Of a stretch of DNA of 64,000 bases, positions 54,512-62,307 are shown one piece after another; the first letter of the stretch is position 1, and every line of letters starts with the position of its first letter. Source of the stretch: Dokdonella sp. (GTDB taxonomy: Bacteria > Pseudomonadota > Gammaproteobacteria > Xanthomonadales > Rhodanobacteraceae). The translations under genes were made by a program, and so were the position numbers. The stretch lies in NCBI GenBank assembly GCA_016712865.1, contig JADJQH010000008.1:62001-126000 (forward strand). The letters are read 5' to 3'. The notes beneath the pieces are model-generated. The model had not been told where the DNA came from, ran no database searches, and saw nothing but the letters and a program-made list of their open reading frames with translations.

Positions 54512-55198
54512 TCAGTTGTTTCCGTTTGGATGGGCGTGCGCCAGCCGGCGCAACAAGCAATCGGGATCGAATGCAGGCGATGGCGCTGTGCCGTGCTCAA
54601 GGATGCCAAGCAAGGGTGCATCGATGCGCGACTTCAAGGTATCGATGTTGTCTTCGGCGCGCAGCATGTCGGCATCGATACGGTTGCCGATCCAGCCGGC
54701 CAGCGTGCAGCCATCGGCCTCGATGGCACGAACGCTGAGCAGGGCGTGATTGAGGCAACCCAAGCGCAGGCCGACCACCAGCACCACCGGCAATTCCAGT
54801 GCGCGCACCAAGTCTGCCTGCATCCCTTGTGCGCCCAGCGGCGCGCACCAGCCGCCGACACCTTCGACGACCACGACATCCGATGCCTGGCGCAGCCGCC
54901 TGTACGCCTCGAAAATGGTTTGCAGGTCGATCGCGACACCGTCATCGGCTGCGGCGAGGTGGGGTGCAATCGGATCGGCAAACGCATACGGATTGATGTC
55001 CGCATAGGCCGCCGTCACGTTGCCGGCGGCGATCAGCTGCAGGGCATCGTCGTTGCGCAAACCGTGCGCGGTCACTTCGCAGCCGCTGGCCACCGGCTTC
55101 ATGCCGATGGCGCGCTTTCCCGCCAGCGCGAACGAACGCAGCAGGGCGCAACTAGCGCGCGTCTTGCCAATACCGGTATCGGTGCCGGTGACGTACAT
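54512..55198 (-). CDS. bioD: Dethiobiotin synthase
   Basis: A 228-residue ATP-dependent carboxylase that closes the ureido ring to make dethiobiotin. P-loop GTDTGIGKT at 4-12, GMKPVASGCE with the substrate lysine, the DINPYAFADPIAPHLAA segment, and VVVEGVGGWCAPL are all present. The start at 55198 gives the standard N-terminus. No other biotin gene is in the window. The TMEM175-like gene ends five bases upstream, so these two and the following small gene may be cotranscribed. Confidence 0.93.
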   Translation of the reverse strand: MYVTGTDTGIGKTRASCALLRSFALAGKRAIGMKPVASGCEVTAHGLRNDDALQLIAAGNVTAAYADINPYAFADPIAPHLAAADDGVAIDLQTIFEAYRRLRQASDVVVVEGVGGWCAPLGAQGMQADLVRALELPVVLVVGLRLGCLNHALLSVRAIEADGCTLAGWIGNRIDADMLRAEDNIDTLKSRIDAPLLGILEHGTAPSPAFDPDCLLRRLAHAHPNGNN

Positions 55199-55203
55199 TG
55201 AAA

Positions 55204-55941
55204 TCAACTCCGTGACTCGCGCGCAGCTGCCAGCTTTTCCACGCGTAGCCCGTAATGTATGCCTGACCACGGAGACAGCACGCCCAGCAGGCAATACACC
55301 AATCCGGGAAGTGCCTGCAGCCAGTCGGGTTGCTCGGGGATCAGCGCCGCAACGAGGATCGACAATGCGGCGCAGCCGATCAGGATCAGGTGAGAAACAA
55401 TCTCCGCGCGCGTGGCCAAGCGTTCGGCAGCATCCAGTTGCAAGGTATCGGCCTTGCTCAGGGCGCGCAGATTCAACAGCACGATCAAGCAGGAGAGCAC
55501 GGCGAAGCCCATGCTGTAGATCACGAAGATCAGGCGAAACTCGCTCATGCTTTGAACGGCAAACTCGCTCGGTGCCCAGCCGCCGGTGAAGAATGACATG
55601 GCCGCCGACATCACCATGCGCAGCGGGTACACATAGAACAGGGTGGCCGCAACCAGGGTCAGGCTGAGGAAAACTATGAATCCGTCTTCCAGTCCGAAGC
55701 GGCGACTGAAGCGATGATGGCTGAACCAGAACAGGGCAAGAATGGCGAAACCGGCCAGAAACGCAGGCAATCGACGCAAGGCGTCGTGCAGTTCGGCAAA
55801 CGTGCTGGGCATGGAATCGAAGGAGACCACCAACAGGGTTACCGCGAAGGCAAACGCGGCGTCGACGAACGTTTCCAGGCGCGTGACCTGCAATCCGCGC
55901 TGACGCACGCCGCCTTCTACCGGGAGTTCGGACAAATTCAT
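55204..55941 (-). CDS. TMEM175/DUF1211-like membrane protein
   Basis: A 245-residue protein with six hydrophobic helices. RLETFVDAAFAFAVTLLVVSF in helix one resembles the FSDGVFAIAxTLLV filter motif of TMEM175-type potassium channels but lacks the usual FSD, so channel function is uncertain. It starts at 55941, 62 bases from the divergent msrC-like gene, and ends five bases before bioD. Confidence 0.75.
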   Translation of the reverse strand: MNLSELPVEGGVRQRGLQVTRLETFVDAAFAFAVTLLVVSFDSMPSTFAELHDALRRLPAFLAGFAILALFWFSHHRFSRRFGLEDGFIVFLSLTLVAATLFYVYPLRMVMSAAMSFFTGGWAPSEFAVQSMSEFRLIFVIYSMGFAVLSCLIVLLNLRALSKADTLQLDAAERLATRAEIVSHLILIGCAALSILVAALIPEQPDWLQALPGLVYCLLGVLSPWSGIHYGLRVEKLAAARESRS

Positions 55942-56003
55942 GGTTTGGGCTCCGGCATGTTGCGACGGGATATCGAAAGTCCGTGCGATGCTACACTTCA
56001 AAC

Positions 56004-56517
56004 ATGAGTTTTTCCGTCATGCGGCCGACCGGCAACAAATCCGAGCAGTACGCGCAACTGCTCGAGCAGGCGCGCGCCTTGTTGCACGGCGAGCATGACC
56101 GTATTGCCAATGCCGCGAATTTTGCCGCGCTGGTTTGGTACGCATTGCCCGACATCAACTGGTGCGGGTTCTATTTTTTCGATGGCCGCGAACTGGTGGT
56201 TGGTCCGTTCCAGGGCAAGCCCGCCTGCGTGCGCATCGCGCTGGATCGGGGGGTTTGCGGAGCCGCAGCGACCACGCGCCAGGTGCAGTGCGTGGCCGAT
56301 GTGCATGCCTTTCCCCGGACACATCGCCTGCGATGCCGCCTCGCGTTCGGAAATCGTGGTGCCGCTCATTCTCGACAACACCTTGCTCGGTGTGTGGGAC
56401 GTGGACAGCCCATTGCCGAATCGCTTTGACGAGGAGGATGCGAGCGGCATGCAGGCCTTGTGTGCAATCTTCCTTGATTCATTGAAGCCATCGAAGCAGA
56501 CGGAAGCAGCGGCATGA
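56004..56517 (+). pseudogene. msrC: Free methionine-(R)-sulfoxide reductase (GAF domain), frameshifted
   Basis: The first frame gives a GAF-domain protein of the fRMsr type up to VADVHAFP; after a CCCC run at 56313-56316 the correct continuation (GHIACDAASRSEIVVPLILD) is in another frame, ending at 56517. Removing one C restores an intact protein of about 170 residues. The three family cysteines (KPACVRI, GVCGAA and HIACDAAS) are all present across the two frames. The second frame still overlaps the next start (ATGA), so decay is recent or this is a sequencing error. Confidence 0.85.
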
Positions 56518-56936
56518 CGGGCAAGGACAACAAGATCCGCAATGTCGGACCCAAGTCGGCCGCATGGTTGCGACAGGTCGGCGTGCGCACCCACGAGGAC
56601 CTGTTGCGGGTCGGCCCGGTGGAGGCCTTTCTCAAGATCAAGCGCGCCGGTTTCCGGCCCAGCCTGAACCTGCTCTATTCGATGGTGGGTGCACTGGATG
56701 ATTGTCACTGGACGGATTTGTCCACGGAGCGCAAGGATGCATTGCTTGCCGAATTGCAGGCCGCCGAATCCGACAATCCGATCAAGACGCGCTGGGAAAA
56801 ACAGGCGGACCGCAGCGCCGCCAACGATGGCACGCGGGCCCCGCGCAGCGAAGATGCGGATCGTGACCACGATGGCTTCGGCGACGGTGACTCCGGCGTG
56901 CGCGAATTGACCGGCACCGCCAGCGATTTTGATTGA
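56514..56936 (+). CDS. TfoX C-terminal-domain protein
   Basis: A 140-residue protein. NVGPKSAAWLRQVGVRTHEDL and VEAFLKIKRAGFRPSLNLLYSM match the TfoX/Sxy C-terminal domain, a helix-hairpin-helix-like fold. The last 40 residues are acidic and repetitive (DADRDHDGFGDGDSG), reminiscent of a calcium-loop-like sequence but probably disordered. It overlaps the msrC remnant and is followed 21 bases later by a TfoX N-terminal-domain gene. Confidence 0.85.
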   Translation: MTGKDNKIRNVGPKSAAWLRQVGVRTHEDLLRVGPVEAFLKIKRAGFRPSLNLLYSMVGALDDCHWTDLSTERKDALLAELQAAESDNPIKTRWEKQADRSAANDGTRAPRSEDADRDHDGFGDGDSGVRELTGTASDFD

Positions 56937-56957
56937 GCCGAATCGCGCGGGCAGGCA

Positions 56958-57296
56958 ATGGCCACCGACAGGGAATTTCTGGATTATGTCGTCGAGCAGA
57001 TCGATCTCGGCGGCCGCCTCACGCACAAGCGCCTGTTCGGGGAATTTGCCTTGTACGTGGATGAAAAGGTGGTGGCCTTCGTCTGTGACAACAGCGTGTT
57101 CATCAAACCATCGCAGGCGGACAGGCGCCTTGCTCCCGACCTGCCGCAACGACCACCCTATCCCGGCGCAAGCAACTACCCGGTTGCCGATGAATTGCTG
57201 GACGATTCCGATGCAATCCGCACGCTGATCCTTGAAACGGCCATGCTGATGCCGCAACCGAAGCCGAAGAAACCCGGCAAACGACGCAAATCCTAG
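56958..57296 (+). CDS. TfoX N-terminal-domain protein
   Basis: A 112-residue protein with the TfoX/Sxy N-terminal fold: VVEQIDLGGRLTHKRLFGEF, ALYVDEKVVAFVCDN and VFIKPSQADRR, and a basic Lys/Pro tail. In Sxy these two domains are normally fused, N then C; here they are separate genes in C then N order. A link to competence is inference. The TAG stop lies in the terminal repeat of the element that follows. Confidence 0.85.
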   Translation: MATDREFLDYVVEQIDLGGRLTHKRLFGEFALYVDEKVVAFVCDNSVFIKPSQADRRLAPDLPQRPPYPGASNYPVADELLDDSDAIRTLILETAMLMPQPKPKKPGKRRKS

Positions 57297-57462
57297 GAGC
57301 CTGCGCGGCAGAAGCCATCCGGCTGCAACGACGCTGCCATCGATTGATTGGATCAATCGTCAGGATTGCATAGAGCCCGCTATGCGCACCCTCCGATTGA
57401 TCCACTGAATCGCGTCAACGTCGTTTCGCTTCGAATTCATTCTGCCGCGCAGGCTCCTAGCC
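57293..57462. mobile_element. MITE-like element with perfect 21-bp terminal inverted repeats
   Basis: The 170-bp segment starts CTAGGAGCCTGCGCGGCAGA and ends with its exact reverse complement (21 bases per end). The interior has short complementary segments (GATTGATTGGATCAATC) but no open frame. CTAG at both outer ends could be a duplicated target. No transposase is nearby. A diverged copy of one end occurs at 46040-46057 beside another gene end. Confidence 0.75.
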
Positions 57463-57578
57463 AATGCTTGCCGCGCCCGCATCGCCCATGAATGGGCTTG
57501 TCCCTTTCTCGGGGCTCCTACCGAATCGCAAGGCCCGCACCTGCAGGAGACCTCTTTCGTCGAGCTCAGGACAGGCTT

Positions 57579-57693
57579 CAGGGAAGGTCTGAACAAGGTT
57601 TGTCGCGAGCAAGCTCGCTCCCACCATTGCTTGATTTTGTGGGAGCGAGCTTGCTCGCGACGAATGAGTTCCGTACTTGTTCAGAGTTTCCCT
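57579..57693. repeat. Nested inverted repeat with perfect 23-bp arms
   Basis: Inner arms 57602-57624 and 57639-57661 (GTCGCGAGCAAGCTCGCTCC type) are perfectly complementary around 14 bases. Outer arms AGGGAAGGTCTGAACAAGG and its imperfect complement (CTTGTTCAGAGTTTCCCT) flank them. Another REP-like unit of the 600-base gap between the TfoX-N gene and the LOG gene; no gene is supported in this gap. Confidence 0.85.
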
Positions 57694-57794
57694 AGGGTCG
57701 ATGATTCGCGCGCCATGCACATCGGTATTCGCATCGTCCCTGTAGTGACTTCTACAAGAGCGCGCCCAGCGCGGCGTGCCGTCAGACTTCAGCT

Positions 57795-57855
57795 CCCCTC
57801 GCCCCCTGCGTACCCAAGAGGGCATGAAGGAGAGGGGTTGGGGGTGAGGGGCCAT
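57795..57855. repeat. CCCCTCGCCCC / AAGGAGAGGGG palindromic repeat
   Basis: Same type as 50186 and 62132: a CTCCCCTCGCCCCC arm and a GGAGAGGGGTTGGGGGTGAG arm around CCCAAGAGGGCATGA. Confidence 0.7.
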
Positions 57856-57894
57856 TGCCCAACCCATCAACAGGGACAGCTCGAACGCGAATGC

Positions 57895-58482
57895 TCAAAC
57901 GCGCTGCCGCACCACCGCAATCTCGCGCGCATCCTCACGCCAGCGTGGCGTGGCGCGGATGGCCGGCAACACCTGCTCGGGTTCATCGACCAGGCTCCAC
58001 ATGTCCAGGTGTTCGCTGTTCATGAAGCGCGCGTCGATCACGCTGCGCATGAAGGTCTGCAACGGTGCATAGAAACCGCGCGTGTTGAGCAGGATGATGG
58101 GATTGAAGTAGAGACCCAGGCGCTTGAGCGTGATCGCCTCGAACAATTCCTCCAGCGTGCCGCAACCGCCGGGCAGGGCAACCACCGCATCCGAACCGGT
58201 GAGCAGGCGATGTTTGCGCTCGCGCATGTCCTCGACCAACTCCAGCCGGGTCAAGCCCGGGTGCCCCCATTCCAGATCGGCCATGAACTTCGGCAGGATG
58301 CCAACGACCTCGCCACCGGCTGACAGCGCGCCATTCGCTACCGCACCCATGGAGCCGGCGGAACCACCGCCATAGACCACGGTGCAGCCCTGTTCCGCAA
58401 GCAGACGGCCAAGTTCAAACGCGACCGCGTGATAGTGCGGATCGCACTCCTGGCTGGAGGCGCAGTAGACGCAAATGCGCAT
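57895..58482 (-). CDS. LOG-family (TIGR00730) Rossmann-fold protein
   Basis: A 195-residue protein. ICVYCASSQECDP at the N-terminus, the nucleotide-binding YGGGSAGSMG, and PGGCGTLEELFE are the diagnostic motifs of LOG-type nucleoside 5'-monophosphate phosphoribohydrolases. In this group they release the base from AMP or cytokinin nucleotides; true substrate here is unproven. It ends the minus-strand run that starts with glmS, 11 bases apart. Confidence 0.92.
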   Translation of the reverse strand: MRICVYCASSQECDPHYHAVAFELGRLLAEQGCTVVYGGGSAGSMGAVANGALSAGGEVVGILPKFMADLEWGHPGLTRLELVEDMRERKHRLLTGSDAVVALPGGCGTLEELFEAITLKRLGLYFNPIILLNTRGFYAPLQTFMRSVIDARFMNSEHLDMWSLVDEPEQVLPAIRATPRWREDAREIAVVRQRV

Positions 58483-58493
58483 GGTGGCCGTCC

Positions 58494-60326
58494 CTATTCC
58501 ACGGTCACCGATTTGGCCAGGTTGCGCGGCTGGTCGACGTCGGTGCCGCGAAGCACGGCGACGTGGTAAGCGAGCAACTGCAAGGGCACGGTGAACACGG
58601 CCGGGGCAATCATGTTGCCGCCGGAATTGAGCTTGATGACGGCACCGCGCACGCCGTCGCTGTCGATCTCCACGTCATCGTCGGCGACCACGAACAGCTC
58701 GCCGCCGCGCGCGCGGACTTCCTCGAGGTTGGACTTCAGCTTTTCCAGCAACTGGTTGTTCGGTGCCACGGCGATCACCGGCATGTCCTCGTCGACCAGC
58801 GCCAGCGGTCCGTGCTTGAGCTCGCCGGCCGGATAGGCCTCGGCATGGATGTAGGAAATTTCCTTGAGCTTTAGGGCACCTTCAAGCGCCACCGGATAGT
58901 TGGCACCGCGACCGAGGAACAGGGTGTGATGCTTGTGCACGAAGCGTTCGGCGAGTTCGGCGATGCGCGGGGCCTGTTCGAGTGCCTCGGTAATGCGACG
59001 CGGCAGACTGGCCAGCTCGTTGACGAGCTTGCTGTAGCGATCCTCGGCAAGGCCGCGTCGGCGCGCAATCTCCAGCACCAGCAGGGCCAGTGCAGTGAGC
59101 TGTGTGGTAAAGGCCTTGGTGGAAGCAACACCGATTTCCGGACCCGCGCGTGTCATCAGCACGAGGTCGGATTCGCGCACCAGGCTGGATTCCGGCACAT
59201 TGCAGATGGCGAAGGATCCGAGGTAGCCGCGTTGTTTGCCCTGGCGCAGCGCCGCCATGGTGTCGGCGGTTTCGCCGGATTGGGAAATGGCGAGGAACAG
59301 GCTGTCGGCCGGCACCACCGCCTGGCGATAACGGTACTCGCTGGCCACCTCGATGCTGCACGGGATGCCGGCGAGGCCTTCCAGCCAGTAGCGTGCGACG
59401 AGCCCGGCGTGATAGCTGGTGCCGCAGGCAATGATCTGCACATGGCGCACGCGATCGAGCAGTGCATCGGAATTGACGCCGAAGATGTTGGGCAGGATGC
59501 GCCCATTGGCGATGCGACCTTCCAGGGTGTCGGCGACAGCCCGAGGCTGCTCGAAGATTTCCTTGAGCATGTAGTGGCGGTACTCGCCGCGCTCCACCGC
59601 GTCGGCGGAAAGCTCACTGGTCTGCACGCGTCGCTCGACGGCCTGGCCGGACGCGTCGTACACCTGTACCGAGGTGCGCGTGATTTCGACCAGGTCGCCT
59701 TCATCGAGGTAACGGAATTGGTTGGTGACCTTGATCAGCGCCTGCACGTCGGAGCCGAGAAAGTTCTCGCCAATGCCCATGCCCACCACCAGCGGACTGC
59801 CGCGCCGTGCGCCAATCACATGACCGGGTTCGTCGCGGCTGATCACCGCAATGGCGAATGCGCCGTGCAGGCGTTCGATGGCCGCCATGACCGAAAGGCG
59901 CAAGTTGAGTCCCTTGCTTGCGTAGTGATGCACCAGATGGGCAATCACTTCGGTGTCGGTTTCCGAATCAAAGCGGTAGCCGAGGCCCTTCAGTTCCTCG
60001 CGCAGGGCGACGTGGTTCTCGATGATGCCGTTGTGCACGACGCCGATGGATTCGACCGACTGGTGCGGATGCGCGTTGGCTTCGCTCGGCGCGCCGTGGG
60101 TAGCCCATCGGGTATGGGCGATGCCGGTCTGGCCGGACACGGGTTGGGTTTCAAGCCGCGCCTCCAGCTCGCGAACCTTGCCCACCGTGCGCGCGCGGCT
60201 CAGGTTGCCATCGTGGTAGACGGACAATCCGGCGGAGTCATAACCCCGGTACTCCAGGGCGCGCAGGCCGGACAACAGGATCGGCACGACATCACGCTCG
60301 GCAGCGGCGGCAACGATTCCACACAT
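58494..60326 (-). CDS. glmS: Glucosamine-6-phosphate synthase (isomerizing)
   Basis: A 610-residue enzyme that makes glucosamine-6-phosphate from fructose-6-phosphate and glutamine, the entry to peptidoglycan and LPS amino sugars. The N-terminal glutaminase begins MCGIVAA with nucleophile Cys2. HTRWATHG, HNGIIENH, two SIS domains (GTSYHAGLVARYW and LGRGANYPVALEGALKLKE) and the C-terminal DQPRNLAKSVTVE are intact. No glmU is adjacent and no glmS-type riboswitch was recognised upstream. Confidence 0.97.
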   Translation of the reverse strand: MCGIVAAAAERDVVPILLSGLRALEYRGYDSAGLSVYHDGNLSRARTVGKVRELEARLETQPVSGQTGIAHTRWATHGAPSEANAHPHQSVESIGVVHNGIIENHVALREELKGLGYRFDSETDTEVIAHLVHHYASKGLNLRLSVMAAIERLHGAFAIAVISRDEPGHVIGARRGSPLVVGMGIGENFLGSDVQALIKVTNQFRYLDEGDLVEITRTSVQVYDASGQAVERRVQTSELSADAVERGEYRHYMLKEIFEQPRAVADTLEGRIANGRILPNIFGVNSDALLDRVRHVQIIACGTSYHAGLVARYWLEGLAGIPCSIEVASEYRYRQAVVPADSLFLAISQSGETADTMAALRQGKQRGYLGSFAICNVPESSLVRESDLVLMTRAGPEIGVASTKAFTTQLTALALLVLEIARRRGLAEDRYSKLVNELASLPRRITEALEQAPRIAELAERFVHKHHTLFLGRGANYPVALEGALKLKEISYIHAEAYPAGELKHGPLALVDEDMPVIAVAPNNQLLEKLKSNLEEVRARGGELFVVADDDVEIDSDGVRGAVIKLNSGGNMIAPAVFTVPLQLLAYHVAVLRGTDVDQPRNLAKSVTVE

Positions 60327-60704
60327 GGCTGATCCTTGGGCAATCAGGGAAGTGGCATGGCCGCGGCAAAGGCCGGCAGCCATGCAAACCGCGATTCTAA
60401 ACCGTTGTGCTTTGGCGAGTCAGGCCCGGAAAGGGAGATATGCGGGCAAGTCGGGGCAGAATCCGGGCAACTGGCGAGCAGCGCCGAGCCGCATGTGCCT
60501 TCCACAGGCCTGCGAGTTTGGACGCCTTGAACTTCGGCGAGCGTGCCGGAATTGATCTGCTCCGGTACCATCCTTGGTTTGCCTTGACCGGGCTTCGCCA
60601 TTCAGGGGCGCAGCAACCGGTTGAATGCTGCTTGAAACCGCAAGTGGGCATGTACTGGCGCGTCTTTCCACGGCGCGACGTGTGCGTTGACCAGGGGGTG
60701 GGAA
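60327..60704. other. Gene-free interval between glmS and the sugar transferase gene
   Basis: A 378-base stretch between divergent genes with no convincing frame, repeat or RNA gene. It must hold the promoters of both genes, but I cannot point to clear -35/-10 pairs. Confidence 0.6.
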
Positions 60705-62105
60705 ATGGTTCGATGGGTGCGTGAACAAGGCGCGCGATGGATGCTGGTGTTGGCTGTTTTCGAGCTGCTGGTGCTGATCGTCTCGTTGATGGTTGCAGCG
60801 CGCCTGCGCTTCATGCATTCGGCCGCGGACCTGGCGGCGTTTTCCGTTGGCCTGGAGCTGCGCGCCACCATCTTCGGCTTGATCATCGTTACTGCGATGG
60901 CTGCGGTGGGCCTGTACCTGCCCAACCTGCGCGAGAATCGCCTGGGCATGCTGGTGCGCCAGATCATGGGCTTTGCCGCCGGCGGAGTGGCGGTGGTGTT
61001 CGTGTTCTACATGATTCCCCAATTGTTCATCGGCCGCGGCGTCATCCTGCTTGCACTCCTGATCAGCTTTCCATTGGTGGTGCTGGGTCGATCGATTTAC
61101 TTGCGATTGATCGACCTCAAGGCGCTGAGGCGACGCATCCTGGTGCTTGGGGCCGGTCGCCGCGCACAGATGATCAACGACAACATGCGCAGGCGCGTGG
61201 ACCGACGCGGATTCATCGTCATTGGTTACGTTCCCCTGCCGGGTGAAACCACCGTGATTGCGGCTGATCATTTGCTGCCGTGCCCGGAATCGCTGGACCT
61301 TGTCATCCGCCAGTTGCAGGTCAACGAGATCGTGGTGGCAGCGGACGACCGGCGCGGGCAATTGCCGATGCACCAGTTGCTGGAATGCAAGCAGATGGGC
61401 GTGACCGTGACCACCCTGGTCAGCTTTTTCGAGCGCGAACTGGGCAAGGTCAAGCTGAACCTGATCGATCCTTCCTGGCTGGTGTTCTCGGACGGCTTCG
61501 ATGCCACGCCCTTGCGCCGGCTTGGCAAGATCCTGTTCGATTCGGCCGCCACCTTCACCGTGCTCGCCCTGACCTGGCCGCTGATGCTGGTCACGGCCCT
61601 GGCCATCATCATCGAGTCCGGACCGGGCGCTCCCATTCTCTATCGCCAGGAGCGTGTCGGTGAAAAAGGACGCATCTTCAAGCTGATCAAGTTCCGCAGC
61701 ATGCGCACCGACGCCGAAGCCGATGGTGTGGCGCGCTGGGCCAGCAAATCCGATGACCGGGTGACGCGCGTGGGTCGCTTCATCCGCAAGGTTCGCATTG
61801 ATGAGCTTCCGCAGTTGTGGAACGTGATGCGTGGCGACATGAGCCTGATCGGGCCGCGCCCGGAGCGCCCGCAGTTTGTCGAGGAACTGGCGAAGAAGAT
61901 CGACTACTACGAACTTCGCCACTGCGTGAAGCCGGGTCTTGCCGGCTGGGCCCAGCTCAACTATCCGTACGGCGCGGATGAAAAAGACGCTGCGGAGAAA
62001 CTCAAGTACGACCTGTTCTACGTGAAGAACCACAACTTCATGCTGGACCTGGTGATTCTCGTGCAGACCGTCGAGGTGGTGCTGTTCCGCCGCGGCGCGC
62101 GCTGA
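60705..62105 (+). CDS. EpsB-like polyprenyl-phosphate sugar transferase
   Basis: A 466-residue initiating glycosyltransferase. Four N-terminal helices (about 15-115), a Rossmann-like middle domain (RRRILVLGAGRRAQMI), a fifth helix (about 285-308) and the C-terminal sugar-transferase domain: YRQERVGEKGRIFKLIKFRS, RKVRIDELPQLWNVMRGDMS, LIGPRPERP and KPGLAGWAQLNYPYG. It puts the first sugar phosphate on undecaprenyl phosphate at the inner membrane. The overall form is that of enzymes linked to exosortase/EPS clusters (TIGR03013 type). Start at 60705 follows GGGGGTGGG. No polymer cluster follows it here. Confidence 0.92.
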   Translation: MVRWVREQGARWMLVLAVFELLVLIVSLMVAARLRFMHSAADLAAFSVGLELRATIFGLIIVTAMAAVGLYLPNLRENRLGMLVRQIMGFAAGGVAVVFVFYMIPQLFIGRGVILLALLISFPLVVLGRSIYLRLIDLKALRRRILVLGAGRRAQMINDNMRRRVDRRGFIVIGYVPLPGETTVIAADHLLPCPESLDLVIRQLQVNEIVVAADDRRGQLPMHQLLECKQMGVTVTTLVSFFERELGKVKLNLIDPSWLVFSDGFDATPLRRLGKILFDSAATFTVLALTWPLMLVTALAIIIESGPGAPILYRQERVGEKGRIFKLIKFRSMRTDAEADGVARWASKSDDRVTRVGRFIRKVRIDELPQLWNVMRGDMSLIGPRPERPQFVEELAKKIDYYELRHCVKPGLAGWAQLNYPYGADEKDAAEKLKYDLFYVKNHNFMLDLVILVQTVEVVLFRRGAR

Positions 62106-62131
62106 GATTGCTGTTTCGGCACCAGCGTGGA

Positions 62132-62285
62132 CACCACCCTCACCCGCCGCTGCGCGTCGGCCTCTCCTTCATGCCCTTTTGGGTACGCCAGCGGGAGAGG
62201 CGGAAAGCCTCGCTTCTGATCCCCTCTCCCGCCAGCGTACCCGGAGGGCATGAAGGAGAGGGTCAGGGTGAGGGTGAGGGTGGTG
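62132..62285. repeat. Long inverted repeat downstream of the sugar transferase gene
   Basis: Arms of roughly 70 bases: CACCACCCTCACC...CTCTCCTTCATGCCC pairs with GGGCATGAAGGAGAGG...GGTGAGGGTGGTG, with GGGTACGC/GCGTACCC near the centre. It fills the gap between the convergent sugar transferase and heme-motif protein genes. Related shorter copies are at 50186 and 57795. Confidence 0.88.
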
Positions 62286-62307
62286 CTGCACTCATCGGCC
62301 GCAGATT

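Noticed and set aside
60326..60704. A glmS ribozyme-type element upstream of glmS.
   Set aside because: No matching conserved core was seen, and such ribozymes are mainly found in Firmicutes.
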